A stretch of DNA of 64,000 nucleotides, from positions 18,762 to 82,761 of the forward strand of contig CAWKLX010000009.1 of the NCBI GenBank assembly GCA_963850605.1. Reading direction: 5' to 3'. The position numbers and the translations under genes are program-made. Source of the DNA: BOG-908 sp963850605. Its GTDB lineage: Bacteria; Pseudomonadota; Alphaproteobacteria; Acetobacterales; Acetobacteraceae. Under the pieces are notes generated by a model. That model did no database searches. It saw nothing but the letters and a program-made list of their open reading frames with translations, and was not told where the DNA came from. Shown here in pieces: positions 21,450 to 30,609 of this stretch. Within the stretch, counting starts at the first letter, position 1. Each line of letters opens with the position of its first letter.

Positions 21450-21530
21450 AAAACGTCCTTCAGTGCTGTCGCGGAGCAAATAGACAAAAGTCTTTTGGTC
21501 CTTTTTTTCAAAAAAGGACTGCTTACCGTC
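21450..21530. repeat. Hairpin repeat copy C
   Basis: Arms GTCCTTTTTT (21498-21507) and AAAAAAGGAC (21510-21519) form the hairpin. To its left lie AAAAGTCTTTTG and the module CAGTGCTGTCGCGGAG (21461-21476), the reverse complement of that in copy B, so copies B and C align over about 70 bases in opposite orientation. It lies 15-47 bases downstream of the ptsP stop and within the 200-base gap before rodZ, and probably terminates ptsP. Confidence 0.72.
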
Positions 21531-21544
21531 ACGACAGAGTGGTC

Positions 21545-23839
21545 TCACATCCTCAACCCGTGCTCGCGTGCCCAGCCAGCCAGCGGCTCGCGCAGGCTGC
21601 TCGTGCCAGCCGCCGTCCGCCGCAGCGTATCCAGGAACGAGCGCAACGCATTCAAATCGAGCGTCGTCAGCCAGGCCTTCACCGGCAGCACGCTCGATGC
21701 CGACATCGACAGCCGTGTGATCCCCAGCGCCAGCAGCACCGCCGCATCCAGCGGGCGAGACGCCGCCTCGCCGCACAGCGACAACGATGTGCCGGCCTCC
21801 GTCGCCGCGGCCCGCACCGATTTCAGCAGCCGCAGCATGGGCACGGACAGGAAATCGTAGCGCTCGGCCAGCGCCGGCGTGCCGCGGTCGGCGGCGAAGA
21901 CGAACTGCATCAGATCGTTCGACCCGATGGACACGAAATCCGCCTCCGCCATCAGCTCGGGCAGTTGCCACAGCAGCGAGGGCACCTCCAGCATCGTGCC
22001 GATCTCCAGCCGCTCGGGTGCCGGGCGCACCCGTGCCGCCTCGGCGAACACCAGCCCGCGCGCCTGCCGGAATTCGGCCAACGTCGCCACCATCGGAAAC
22101 ATGATGCTGAGCTTGCGGCCATTCGCCGCCAGCAACAGCGCGCGCAATTGCCGCCGCAGGATCGCCGGCCGGTCCAGCCCCACGCGCAGGCTCCGCCAGC
22201 CCATCGCCGGGTTCTCCTCCTCCTGCCGGCCCGCCTGCGGCAGCAGCTTGTCGCTGCCCAGATCCAGCGTGCGGAACAGCACCGGGCACTCGCCGGCCGC
22301 GTCCAGCACGCGCGCATAAATAGCCGCCTGCTCGTCCACGCCCGGCACCGAACCCCGCGCCATCATCGCGATCTCGGTGCGGAACAGGCCGATGCCGGAG
22401 GCGCCGGTCGCCTCAAGCTGCCGCAGCTCCAACGGCAGGCCCGCATTCATCAACAGCGAGAATTCGGTGCCGTCCCGCGTCACGCTCGGCGCGTCGCGGA
22501 AGCCGGCCAGGCCGGCACTCTGCCGCGCCCGGGCCTCCAGCACGCGGCCATAAGCCTCGCGCACGCTGGGGTCGGGCCGCAGGATCAGCGTGCCCTCATC
22601 GGCGTCCAGCACCGCCTCGTCACCGCCCTCGGCTGCCTCGATCGCGCCCCGCGCCCCGCCCGCCGCCGGCAAGCCCAGCGCACGGGCCACGATCGCCGCA
22701 TGGCCGCCGGACGATCCTTCCTCGATAACCACGCCGGCGATACCGCGCGCGTGCCATTCCAGAAGCTGGGCCGGTCCCAGGCGGCGCACCAGCAGGATCG
22801 CGCCCGCCGCGTCCGCCTGGTCCGGCGCGACATGCCCGTCGCCGCGCGCCAGATTGGCCAGCAGCGCGGTCGCCAGATCCTCCAGATCGGCCAGCCGTTC
22901 CCGCAAATACGGGTCGGTGATCCGGCGCATGCGCGCGCGCACATCGTCGGCCACCCGGTGCACCGCCGCCTCGGCCGTCAGGCCGCCGCCCACCGCCTCG
23001 GTCATCCGCTTCAGCCAACCATCGCCGGCCGCCACCTGGCGCGTCGTATCCAGGATATCCCGCGGGTCGCCGTCCTCCCCGTCCAGGATCGGCAACTGGG
23101 CGGCGATCAGCTGGTCCAATCCCGCCCGTACGGCGCCGAGCGCCGCCTCCAGCCGCGCCAGCTCGGCCGCCGGATCGTCCGACAGCAGCCGGTCCGGCGC
23201 CAGCACCACGCCATGCAGCAGCACCCGCCCGAACACCATGCCGGGCGAAAGCAGTGCCGCGTCGAACTGGCGCGGCAGGCTGCCGGCAAAGCCCTCGCCC
23301 GCATCGCTGCCGGCGCCGGACAGCAGATCGGTCACCAACATGGCGACCGTCTCCAGCACCTCGGTCTCCACATCCGAAAAATTGCGGTTCTCGCGGCTCT
23401 GCACCGCCAGCACGCCCAGCGTGCGCCCGGCCCGCCGTACCGGCACCGCCATCATGGCGGCCAACCTGTCCTCGCCCGTTTCCGGCCGGTAGGCGAAAGC
23501 GGGGTGGTTCTGCGCGTCGGCCAGCGCCATCGGCTGGCCGGTGGCCGCGACCAGGCCCACGATCCCCTCGCCCACGCGCAACCGGGTGCGGCCAATCGCC
23601 GCCTGGTTCAGCCCATGCGTGGCGCGCAGCTCCAGGATCTCGCCCGCGCGCAAGCCATACGCCGAGCACACATCGGTCGCGAGCTCGCCGGCGACCATCT
23701 CCACGATATCGGGCAATTGCGCGCTGCCGGACGCCATCACGCCCCGCAAGCGCTGCAGCAGGCGCCGCCCCGGCGACACCGGTGTGGCGGGGGCAGCCTC
23801 GCCGAAGCGAGCCGCGCCTAGGGCAATGTCGTCATCCAC
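21545..23839 (-). CDS. ptsP: PEP-protein phosphotransferase PtsP (EI-Ntr)
   Basis: EI-Ntr passes phosphate from PEP to NPr in the nitrogen-related PTS, which in alphaproteobacteria regulates rather than transports. The 764-residue protein has an N-terminal GAF domain (about 30-175, with LRVGEGIVGLVAATGQPMAL), then the PTS EI core. The phospho-accepting His lies in GSSGGHAAIVARALGLPA, and the PEP-binding barrel has GIGLFRTEIAMM, ENPAMGWRSLR and DFVSIGSNDLMQF. Length and order are standard. It starts 18 bases after the nitronate monooxygenase gene; NPr is not in the window. Confidence 0.95.
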   Translation of the reverse strand: MDDDIALGAARFGEAAPATPVSPGRRLLQRLRGVMASGSAQLPDIVEMVAGELATDVCSAYGLRAGEILELRATHGLNQAAIGRTRLRVGEGIVGLVAATGQPMALADAQNHPAFAYRPETGEDRLAAMMAVPVRRAGRTLGVLAVQSRENRNFSDVETEVLETVAMLVTDLLSGAGSDAGEGFAGSLPRQFDAALLSPGMVFGRVLLHGVVLAPDRLLSDDPAAELARLEAALGAVRAGLDQLIAAQLPILDGEDGDPRDILDTTRQVAAGDGWLKRMTEAVGGGLTAEAAVHRVADDVRARMRRITDPYLRERLADLEDLATALLANLARGDGHVAPDQADAAGAILLVRRLGPAQLLEWHARGIAGVVIEEGSSGGHAAIVARALGLPAAGGARGAIEAAEGGDEAVLDADEGTLILRPDPSVREAYGRVLEARARQSAGLAGFRDAPSVTRDGTEFSLLMNAGLPLELRQLEATGASGIGLFRTEIAMMARGSVPGVDEQAAIYARVLDAAGECPVLFRTLDLGSDKLLPQAGRQEEENPAMGWRSLRVGLDRPAILRRQLRALLLAANGRKLSIMFPMVATLAEFRQARGLVFAEAARVRPAPERLEIGTMLEVPSLLWQLPELMAEADFVSIGSNDLMQFVFAADRGTPALAERYDFLSVPMLRLLKSVRAAATEAGTSLSLCGEAASRPLDAAVLLALGITRLSMSASSVLPVKAWLTTLDLNALRSFLDTLRRTAAGTSSLREPLAGWAREHGLRM

Positions 23840-23857
23840 GAGCGCAGCACCGGCTCC

Positions 23858-24910
23858 TCACCCCCGCGCGGCGAGCGCGCCCTCCGCCTGCCAAACCAGC
23901 TCCTCGATCACCTCGGCCACGCTCTGCTCCCGCGTCACCATGCCGACCGACTGGCCGGCCATGACCGACCCCGTGTCCACGTCCCCGTCGATCACCGCGC
24001 GTCGCAGCGCCCCGGCCCAGAAATGTTCGATCTCCAACTGCGCCGCCTCCTTCGTCAGCTCGCCCGACTGGTAACGGCGCAGCGCCTCGGCCTGCGCATC
24101 CAGGAACCGGCGCGTACCCTCGTTCACCAGCCCGCGCACCGGAATGACCGGGAACCGCGCATCCAGCTGCACGGAAGGTAGCGCGTCGCGGGCATTGGCC
24201 CGGATGAAGGCCCGCTTAAAATTCGGATGGGCAATGCTGTCGGTCGCCGCCGCGAACCGCGTGCCGAGCTGGGCGCCCGACGCACCCATCTCCAGATACG
24301 ACAGAATGGCCTCGCCGCGCCCAAGCCCGCCGGCCACGAACACCGGCACGTCGCGTATGTGCGGCAGGATTTCCTGCGCCAGTACGGTCAGCGACACCGG
24401 GCCGATATGCCCGCCCGCCTCCGACCCCTCGATCACCAGCGCATCGGCGCCCGATTTGATGAAGCGCTTCGCCAGCACCAGCGCCGGCGCGAAACACACG
24501 AGCCTCGCCCCGCCATCCTTGACCGCACGCACCGCCGGCCCGGGCGGAATGCCGCCGGCCAGCACCACATGCGTGACACCCGCGCGCAGGCAGACCTGCA
24601 CCAGCTCGTCGAGTTGCGGGTGCATGGTGATCAGGTTCACGCCGAACGGTTTTGCCGTCAGCGCCTGGGTCGCGGCGATTTCAGCCTCCAGCATCGCCGG
24701 CCCCATCGAGCCGCAGGCGATCACGCCGAATCCGCCGGCATTGGAGATGGCCGCCACAAGGGTGCGCTCGCTGACCCAGCTCATCGCCCCGCCCATGATG
24801 GCCGTGCGCGTCCCCAGGAACGCGGTGCCGCGCGACCACAGGACGTCGAGCTTCGCCCGCGCCTCGCTCGGCGCCGGCACCAAGGGATCGAGAAGACCGG
24901 TATCAGGCAT
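23858..24910 (-). CDS. Nitronate monooxygenase family flavoprotein
   Basis: The roughly 350-residue protein is a TIM-barrel FMN enzyme of the 2-nitropropane dioxygenase family: GTAIMGGAMSWVSERTLVAA, NAGGFGVIACGSM, PFGVNLITMHPQ, VIEGSEAGGHIGPVS with the active His in GGH, and VFVAGGLGRGEAI for FMN phosphate. It detoxifies nitronates such as propionate-3-nitronate in characterised members. The ATG at 24910 (MPDTGLLDP) overlaps the lysC stop by 8 bases; the longer frame reads into lysC. It sits between lysC and ptsP in one operon-like run. Confidence 0.88.
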   Translation of the reverse strand: MPDTGLLDPLVPAPSEARAKLDVLWSRGTAFLGTRTAIMGGAMSWVSERTLVAAISNAGGFGVIACGSMGPAMLEAEIAATQALTAKPFGVNLITMHPQLDELVQVCLRAGVTHVVLAGGIPPGPAVRAVKDGGARLVCFAPALVLAKRFIKSGADALVIEGSEAGGHIGPVSLTVLAQEILPHIRDVPVFVAGGLGRGEAILSYLEMGASGAQLGTRFAAATDSIAHPNFKRAFIRANARDALPSVQLDARFPVIPVRGLVNEGTRRFLDAQAEALRRYQSGELTKEAAQLEIEHFWAGALRRAVIDGDVDTGSVMAGQSVGMVTREQSVAEVIEELVWQAEGALAARG

Positions 24911-26144
24911 CGAGGCCATACGCCGTGTGCAGCGCGCGCACCGCAAGTTCCGTGTACTCTTCCGCGATCAGCACGCTCACCTTGATCTCGCTCGTGGAAA
25001 TGACCTGGATGTTGATCGCCCGCTCGGCCAGGGTCCGAAACATCGTATTGGCGATACCCGCATGGCTGCGCATGCCCACGCCGACGACGGAGATCTTGGC
25101 CACGTCGTGATCGGTCAGCAATGTCGTGTAGCCGATATGGTCGCGCTCCCCTTCCAGGCACGCCACCACGCGCGCCAGGTCCGCGCGCCCGATCGTGAAC
25201 GTCATGTCGGTGGCGCCCTCCGCGGACACGTTCTGCACGATCATGTCGACGTTCACCCGCGCGTCGGATAGCGGCCCGAACACCGAGGCCGCGACGCCTG
25301 GCCGGTCCGGCACATGCCGCAGCGTGACCTTCGCCTCGTCGCGCGAATAGGCGATGCCGGTGACTATTTCCTTTTCCACGATCTCGTCCTCATCGACCAG
25401 GAAAGTTCCCCGATCCTGTTTGTCGGTGTTCGGATCATCCGGGTCCTCGAAGCTGGAGAGCACCTGGACCCGCACGCGTTCCTTCATCGCCAGCTCGACG
25501 CTGCGCGCCTGCAATACCTTGGCGCCGACCGAGGCCAGCTCCAGCATCTCCTCGTAGGCGATCCGGTCCAGCCGCCGCGCGCGCGGCGCGATGCGCGGGT
25601 CCGTCGTGTACACCCCGTCCACGTCGGTGTAGATGTCGCACCGGTCGGCCCGCAGCGCGGACGCCAGCGCCACGGCCGAGGTATCCGACCCGCCACGCCC
25701 CAACGTGGCGATGCGGTTGTCCGGCGCCAGGCCCTGGAAACCGGCCACCACCGCCACCTGGCCCCGCGCCATGCAGTCGGAAATCTGCGCCGCGTCCACG
25801 CTCAGGATGCGGGCCGCGCCATGCGCGTCGTCGGTGCGCAGCGGTATCTGCCAGCCGGCCCAGGACCGCGCCTCCACGCCCTCGGCCTGCAGCGCGATCG
25901 CCAGCAGACCCATCGTCACCTGCTCGCCGGTCGCCACCACGGCATCGTATTCGCGCGCGTCGTGCAGCGGCGACAGCGCCTGGCACCAGGCGACCAGCTG
26001 GTTGGTCGCCCCCGCCATGGCTGAGACGACCACCGCCACCTGGTCGCCTGCCTCCACCTGCCGCCGCACCCGCTGGGCCACGCGGCGTATCCGGTCGAGG
26101 TCGGCGACGGACGTGCCGCCGAACTTCATCACGATGCGGGCCAT
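24903..26144 (-). CDS. lysC: Aspartate kinase
   Basis: LysC phosphorylates aspartate as the first step toward lysine, threonine and methionine. The 413-residue protein has the kinase signature MKFGGTSVADLDRIRRVA, the catalytic region GRGGSDTSAVALASALRAD, and two C-terminal ACT domains (MTFTIGRADLARVV and ISVVGVGMRSHAGIANTMFRTLAERAINIQ), indicating feedback regulation. The ATG at 26144 has AAGGA just upstream; a longer frame from 26231 adds unrelated residues. It is divergent from ubiG and overlaps the nitronate monooxygenase gene. Confidence 0.96.
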   Translation of the reverse strand: MARIVMKFGGTSVADLDRIRRVAQRVRRQVEAGDQVAVVVSAMAGATNQLVAWCQALSPLHDAREYDAVVATGEQVTMGLLAIALQAEGVEARSWAGWQIPLRTDDAHGAARILSVDAAQISDCMARGQVAVVAGFQGLAPDNRIATLGRGGSDTSAVALASALRADRCDIYTDVDGVYTTDPRIAPRARRLDRIAYEEMLELASVGAKVLQARSVELAMKERVRVQVLSSFEDPDDPNTDKQDRGTFLVDEDEIVEKEIVTGIAYSRDEAKVTLRHVPDRPGVAASVFGPLSDARVNVDMIVQNVSAEGATDMTFTIGRADLARVVACLEGERDHIGYTTLLTDHDVAKISVVGVGMRSHAGIANTMFRTLAERAINIQVISTSEIKVSVLIAEEYTELAVRALHTAYGLDA

Positions 26145-26248
26145 GGTTTCCTTGGAACAGGCGAGTCCCGCCGGCCGGCAGCGGGTGGGGTGGTCTAATC
26201 GGGCCGGGCTGGTAAGACAATCTTCAGCCATCAGGGATCAGCCATCAG

Positions 26249-26947
26249 GTGTCACAGGCGGTATCGGCGGCGGAGGTGGCGCGGTTCGGCGCGCTGGCGC
26301 CGCGCTGGTGGGATATGTCGGGGCCGATGCGCGAGCTGCACCGCATGAATCCCGTCCGCGTGGGCTGGATCACGCAACGTGTGCCGGCGGGCGGCGCCGC
26401 GGTGCGCGTGCTCGACATCGGCTGTGGCGGCGGAATCGCGTCCGAGGCGCTGGCCCGCGCGGGGTTCGCGGTCACCGGGTTGGACGCCTCGGCCGAGGCG
26501 GTCGGGGTTGCCCGCACCCATGCGGCCCAAGCCGGCCTCGCGATCGACTACCGGGTCGGGCTTGCCCAGGATCTGCTCGCCGAACCCGCCCGGTTCGACG
26601 CGGTGACGGCGCTGGAGGTGATCGAGCACGTCCCCGACCAGGCCGCGTTCGTGGCCACGCTCGGCAGCTTGCTCGCGCCGGGCGGCACGCTGTTCGTCTC
26701 CACCATCAACCGCACCTTGGCCTCGCTCGCGGTGGCCAAGATCGGCGCCGAATACATCGCCCGGCTGCTCCCCGCCGGCACGCATGACTGGCGGCATTTC
26801 GTGCGGCCGGACGAACTGGCTGCCATGGGCCGCGCCGCCGGCCTGCGCCCCGCCGCCCTCGCCGGCATGACCGCCCGGCCCGGCGCCGGCTGGACCACCA
26901 GTTATGACGTGACGATCAATTACATCATGGCGCTGGCACGCGACTGA
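26249..26947 (+). CDS. ubiG: Ubiquinone biosynthesis O-methyltransferase UbiG
   Basis: UbiG carries out the two O-methylations in ubiquinone synthesis. The 232-residue protein has FGALAPRWWDMSGPMRELHRMNPVR, the UbiG-specific opening; the SAM motif VLDIGCGGGIASEALARAG; and DAVTALEVIEHVPD followed by HDWRHFVRPDELAAM. The start is the GTG at 26249. It diverges from lysC across 104 bases, and the small membrane gene converges on it from the right with a 4-base gap. Confidence 0.94.
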   Translation: MSQAVSAAEVARFGALAPRWWDMSGPMRELHRMNPVRVGWITQRVPAGGAAVRVLDIGCGGGIASEALARAGFAVTGLDASAEAVGVARTHAAQAGLAIDYRVGLAQDLLAEPARFDAVTALEVIEHVPDQAAFVATLGSLLAPGGTLFVSTINRTLASLAVAKIGAEYIARLLPAGTHDWRHFVRPDELAAMGRAAGLRPAALAGMTARPGAGWTTSYDVTINYIMALARD

Positions 26948-26951
26948 AATC

Positions 26952-27188
26952 TCAGCGCAGCGACGGATATGGCAGCGGACCCAAGTCGATCCGGACAGAG
27001 GAAAGGGCACGCACGGCCCGCGCACCCAGCACGATTACATAAAGCGCGACCGGCAACCCGTATGAGACCAGGAAAATGGCCGGCAGATCCGCCATGCCGA
27101 TCACGACCAATGTCAGTAGCGTGTAGTACAGAAACGCTGCGACAAAGGCCGGCCAGGGCACGGCCACGGCGTTCAGGATGCGGGACAT
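26952..27188 (-). CDS. Small membrane protein
   Basis: The 78-residue product has two hydrophobic stretches, AFVAAFLYYTLLTLVVIGMADL and AIFLVSYGLPVALYVIVLGA, so it is probably a small inner-membrane protein. No family is recognised. It ends 4 bases from the ubiG stop on the opposite strand, and the DUF2147 gene ends about 100 bases away on the same strand. Confidence 0.5.
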   Translation of the reverse strand: MSRILNAVAVPWPAFVAAFLYYTLLTLVVIGMADLPAIFLVSYGLPVALYVIVLGARAVRALSSVRIDLGPLPYPSLR

Positions 27189-27289
27189 GGCGTCGCTCGT
27201 TGAAGGTTGCCGCCCTTAGATGGGATTAACGCGGCTGATAGTAAGCGACGTTATGAACGATCACCCATGCCTGCCCCGCATGGGCCACC

Positions 27290-27733
27290 CTATTTTTGCG
27301 GTTGAAAATGGCAATCCGGCCTGACCGCACCCTGGTAGCGCGGCCAACGCTGCGTGCTGCCCAGGATCGGCAGGCCGATATAGCCGCGCAGCCGCAAGGT
27401 CCCGTCCGGCACCCAGACCTCGGCGCTGTAGGTCTTGCCGTCCTCGGGATCGGTGACGGTGCCATGCCACCGCCCATCATCCCGCAGCCGCAACCCGGCC
27501 AGCAGCACCTCGTGGCATTGCGGCAGGCCGCGCCAGTCGCGCTTGATGTCGTGGGCCGGCCAGTCCGACAGGCCGACGATGATGCCGCACAGATCGCCGC
27601 CGCAACGTTGCACGCTGATCACGCCGCCCCGATCCTCGGTCAGCCACAGCCCGAGCGGGGAAGGCGGTTCGGCCTTGCCCGGACACGGCACGGCCAGGCA
27701 CGCGACGGCCAGGAGCGCCGCCGCCCTACCCAT
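27290..27733 (-). CDS. DUF2147 exported protein
   Basis: The 147-residue product has an N-terminal signal peptide (MGRAAALLAVACLAVPCPGKA) and a mature domain beginning SPLGLWLTEDRGGVISVQRC, then LCGIIVGLSDWP and GKTYSAEVWVPDGTLRLRGY, the typical DUF2147 sequence of a periplasmic beta-rich domain. No biochemical role is established. Its start overlaps the DUF1178 stop by 8 bases, so it is the last gene of the comF-grxC-DUF1178 operon. Confidence 0.82.
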   Translation of the reverse strand: MGRAAALLAVACLAVPCPGKAEPPSPLGLWLTEDRGGVISVQRCGGDLCGIIVGLSDWPAHDIKRDWRGLPQCHEVLLAGLRLRDDGRWHGTVTDPEDGKTYSAEVWVPDGTLRLRGYIGLPILGSTQRWPRYQGAVRPDCHFQPQK

Positions 27734-28208
27734 CGGCGCGCGGCACCCAAGGGATGCTGGCGACCTCTATCCCGTCCTCGGCCAGCGCCTCGGCCTGCTC
27801 GGGCGTGGCCTCGCCGTAGATCGGCCGTGGCGGGGTCTTCCCGGTGTGGATGGCGCGCGCCGTGTCGGCGAAGCGCGGGCCGACATAGTCGCAGCGCTGC
27901 TCCACCTCGGCCCGGATGCGTTGCAAAACGGCGCGCACCTGGTCCGGCATCGGCGGCGGCGCAGGGACCGGCGGCTTGGATGCGTCCACCTCGGCCGGCG
28001 GCGCGGCCGGACTCCCGGCCGCGTTGACAGCGGGACCCGCCACCCCCTTGCCGAGGCGTGGCGCCATGATCGCCCGCGAGATTTTCGGGCTGGCGCAGAC
28101 CGGGCAATCCAGCAGCCCGGACTTGGCCTGCTGGTCGAAGGCGGCGCTGCTGCGGAACCAACCATCGAAACTGTGGCCGTCGCTGCACCGCAAATCGTAG
28201 TGGATCAT
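27726..28208 (-). CDS. DUF1178 family protein
   Basis: The 160-residue product starts MIHYDLRCSDGHSFDGWFRS and has a CPVC zinc ribbon pair (LRCSDGH near residue 8, LDCPVCASPKISRAI near 35). It ends with RFADTARAIHTGKTPPRPIYGEATPEQAEAL, the conserved DUF1178 tail. The middle is a Pro/Ala-rich spacer. Proteins of this family lie in the comF-grxC neighbourhood in many alphaproteobacteria. A zinc-ribbon regulatory or chaperone role is a guess. It is separated from grxC by 18 bases. Confidence 0.88.
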   Translation of the reverse strand: MIHYDLRCSDGHSFDGWFRSSAAFDQQAKSGLLDCPVCASPKISRAIMAPRLGKGVAGPAVNAAGSPAAPPAEVDASKPPVPAPPPMPDQVRAVLQRIRAEVEQRCDYVGPRFADTARAIHTGKTPPRPIYGEATPEQAEALAEDGIEVASIPWVPRADG

Positions 28209-28226
28209 CGCGAAAATGAGCTCGGC

Positions 28227-28481
28227 TCAGCCGGCCAGCAGCGCATCGAGCCGCCCTGCCCGGTCCAGCGCCAGCAGATCGTCGCACCCGCCCAGATGTT
28301 TGCCATCGACGAAGATCTGCGGGACCGTCGAACGTCCGCCCGACCTGGCCACCGCTTCGGCGCGCGCCGGCGTGCCCTGCGGCGCATCGATCTTCTTGAA
28401 AGCGACGCCTTTGTCCGTGAGCAGCGTCATGGCGCGCGTGCAGTATGGACAAAACGGCTGGGTATAAATCTCAATCGTCAC
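28227..28481 (-). CDS. grxC: Dithiol glutaredoxin 3
   Basis: The 84-residue glutaredoxin has IYTQPFCPYCTRAMTLL with the CPYC active site at residues 11-14, the cis-proline STVPQIFVDGKHLGG, and CDDLLALDRAG. It reduces disulfides and glutathione mixed disulfides in the cytoplasm. It overlaps the comF end by 11 bases and is followed by the DUF1178 gene, matching the common alphaproteobacterial order. Confidence 0.94.
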   Translation of the reverse strand: MTIEIYTQPFCPYCTRAMTLLTDKGVAFKKIDAPQGTPARAEAVARSGGRSTVPQIFVDGKHLGGCDDLLALDRAGRLDALLAG

Positions 28482-29262
28482 GGCTATCCTCTTCGGGTCC
28501 GGCCCGATCTATCCTGGGGTCGGCCACCCGGCTCGCCACAAGCACGTCAACATGGGCCGCGCCCGCGTCAAGCAGGGCGCGTGTGCAGGCTCCGGCGGTA
28601 GCTCCGGAGGTAAGCACATCGTCGATCAGCACAATATGCCGGCCGGCGACAAGCGCCCGGCGTGCCGGCCGCACGTCGATGGCGCCCGACAGCGCCCGCG
28701 CCCGCGCGGCCGCCGATTGCTGGCCCAGCGACCGGGTCGCCTTCAGCCGCACGAGCAGGTCCAGGCAGGCCGGCACCCCGGCGCGGCGGGATACCTCATG
28801 GGCCAGCAACGCCGACTGGTTGTAGCGCCGCCGCAACAGGCGCCAGCGATGCAGCGGCACCGGCACCAGCAGGTCGGCCCCCGCCAGCAGGCCGGCCCCG
28901 GCCCGGTGCATGTGCATCGCCAGCGTCCGCGCCATCTCGACCCGGTCATTGTGCTTGAACGGCAGGATCAGCGCGCGCGACGCCGCGTCGTACAGCATGG
29001 CGGCCCGCGCCCGTCCCCAAGGCGGCGGCGCGGCGGTGCAGGTGGCGCACAGCCGGACAGCACCGGCCGTGGCCCGGCTGGCGAACGGCAGCCCGCATTG
29101 CCCGCATAGCGGCTCGGCGATGAAGGAAATACGCCCGAAGCAGGCGCCGCAGAGCTGCCCCGGCACATCCACCGCCGCGTCGCAGCAGGCGCAACTGGCC
29201 GGCAGCAGCAGGTCGAGGCCGGCGCGCGCGGCGCGATGCAGGGAGGCGGCAAGCATGGACAT
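28471..29262 (-). CDS. comF: ComF-family phosphoribosyltransferase-like protein
   Basis: The roughly 263-residue protein has an N-terminal cysteine-rich zinc region (CACCDAAVDVPGQLCGACFG, CGQCGLPF, LCATC) and a C-terminal PRTase-like domain with LLVPVPLHRWRLLRRRYNQS and IVLIDDVLTSGATAGACTRAL, the PRPP-binding signature. ComF proteins are linked to DNA uptake in competent bacteria; in other bacteria the role is uncertain. Start could be 29262 or the internal Met at 29256. It begins the grxC/DUF1178/DUF2147 operon and diverges from the methyltransferase gene. Confidence 0.87.
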   Translation of the reverse strand: MSMLAASLHRAARAGLDLLLPASCACCDAAVDVPGQLCGACFGRISFIAEPLCGQCGLPFASRATAGAVRLCATCTAAPPPWGRARAAMLYDAASRALILPFKHNDRVEMARTLAMHMHRAGAGLLAGADLLVPVPLHRWRLLRRRYNQSALLAHEVSRRAGVPACLDLLVRLKATRSLGQQSAAARARALSGAIDVRPARRALVAGRHIVLIDDVLTSGATAGACTRALLDAGAAHVDVLVASRVADPRIDRAGPEEDSRDD

Positions 29263-29326
29263 AGACTAGGCCGGATACGCGGCCCATGTGCCACCCTGTT
29301 GGTCGTCGCGATGATCGGAGAGTTGC

Positions 29327-30205
29327 TTGGCGGACATGCTGGTGTTCGACCGCCGCGCGGTGCGGCTGCACCGGGAACGCGCCGCGCGCACGCTGGCGCC
29401 GGTCCAGCCCGTGCTGCGCGAGGTGGCCGAGCGCCTGCTCGACCGGCTGGACGATACCACGCACCGTTTCGCCACCGCGCTCGACGTGGGCGGACGCGGC
29501 GTGGTCGCACCCCTGCTGCGCGCGCGCGGCATCACCGCCATCAGCCTCGACCTCTCGCCCGCCATGGCCGCCCTGAACGGCGGCGCGGCCGTGGCCGGCG
29601 ACGAGGAACACCTGCCGTTCGCGCCCCGATCATTCGATCTGGTCGTCGCCAACCTGTCGCTGCATTGGGTGAACGACCTGCCCGGCGCGCTCATCCAGTT
29701 GCGGCAGGCGCTGCGGCCGGACGGGCTGCTGCTGGCCAGCCTGCCGGCCCTGGGCACGCTCGCGGAACTGCGCCGCGCGCTCACCGAGGCGGAGGCGGCA
29801 CTGACCGGCGGCGCCGCACCCAGAATCTCGCCGTTTCCCGAGCTGAGCGATTGCGCCGCCCTGCTGCAGCGCGCCGGATTCGCGCTGCCGGTGGCGGACC
29901 TCGACGACATAACGCTGGCCTACGCCGACCCGTGGGACCTGGTGCGCGAGCTGCGCGCGGCGGGCGAGACGAACGCCGTGCGCCACCGCCACCGCGCCAC
30001 CCCGCCCCGCGCCCTGTTCCCCGCGGCGCTGGCCGGCCTGTCCCGGCCTGGCGAACGCATGCCGGCGACCCTGAAGCTGGCAATGCTGACAGGGTGGGCG
30101 CCCGCCCCTTCGCAACCCAGACCGCTGCCGCGCGGCAGCGGCCAGGTGAGCCTGGCCGCGGTCTTCGGGGGTGGAGCGGCCCACCCCCGAAACCTCGATC
30201 AGTAA
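29327..30205 (+). CDS. Class I SAM-dependent methyltransferase, NDUFAF5/BioC-like
   Basis: The 292-residue protein starts LVFDRRAVRLHRERAA, typical of NDUFAF5-like alphaproteobacterial proteins. The SAM motif is TALDVGGRGVVAPLLRARG, and FDLVVANLSLHWVNDLPGAL is the conserved post-motif. The mitochondrial relative hydroxylates a complex I arginine and BioC methylates malonyl-ACP, so activity cannot be settled. I used the TTG at 29327, with GGAG 6 bases upstream; the ATG at 29336 is the alternative. The last bases overlap the convergent 30199 gene by 7 bases. Confidence 0.82.
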   Translation: MADMLVFDRRAVRLHRERAARTLAPVQPVLREVAERLLDRLDDTTHRFATALDVGGRGVVAPLLRARGITAISLDLSPAMAALNGGAAVAGDEEHLPFAPRSFDLVVANLSLHWVNDLPGALIQLRQALRPDGLLLASLPALGTLAELRRALTEAEAALTGGAAPRISPFPELSDCAALLQRAGFALPVADLDDITLAYADPWDLVRELRAAGETNAVRHRHRATPPRALFPAALAGLSRPGERMPATLKLAMLTGWAPAPSQPRPLPRGSGQVSLAAVFGGGAAHPRNLDQ

Positions 30206-30492
30206 TAACCCCAGTGCGGCGGCACCCAACGGCCCCAGGGATCGTAATGCCCGGGAATGAACCGGTAGGGCGCCGGGGCATAGGCGACCGGTGGAGCCAC
30301 CACCACGGGGGGCGCCGCGACGAAAGCCGGGCCGCCAATGAACACGCCGCCACGCCAGCCCCAGCCGCCGTGCCAGCCCCATCCCCAGCCTGGCCGCGCC
30401 CACCAGGCCTGGGCCGGCGAGGGTGCCAGCAGCGGCCCGGCCACGCAGGCCGCGAGCAGACCGCCGATCGTCATTTTCTTCACAAAACCCAT
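30199..30492 (-). CDS. Small Gly/Trp/Pro-rich secreted protein
   Basis: The product of about 97 residues has a signal peptide (MGFVKKMTIGGLLAACVAGPLL to AQA), and the mature chain is rich in Gly, Trp, Pro and Tyr (WWARPGWGWGWHGGWGW, later FIPGHYDPWGRW). The ATG at 30492 has AGGAGG 8 bases upstream. Such small YXWGY-type proteins are common and uncharacterised in Proteobacteria. A related design occurs at 53622-53895. Confidence 0.7.
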   Translation of the reverse strand: MGFVKKMTIGGLLAACVAGPLLAPSPAQAWWARPGWGWGWHGGWGWRGGVFIGGPAFVAAPPVVVAPPVAYAPAPYRFIPGHYDPWGRWVPPHWGYY

Positions 30493-30609
30493 CGAAGCCT
30501 CCTCTGTTCGAACTCCGGACGCGTAGGTAGGCGACGCATGTTGCACGTCTTTTTGCGCGTGGTTTCAGAACGTAACAGCCCCCATGTCACGGCGGGGCGG
30601 GAGGACAGC

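Noticed and set aside
20693..23821. A 1,042-residue plus-strand frame antisense to rodZ and ptsP
   Set aside because: Its composition is Arg/Gln/His/Pro-rich, typical of the complement of GC-rich coding DNA, and ptsP on the other strand has all family motifs.
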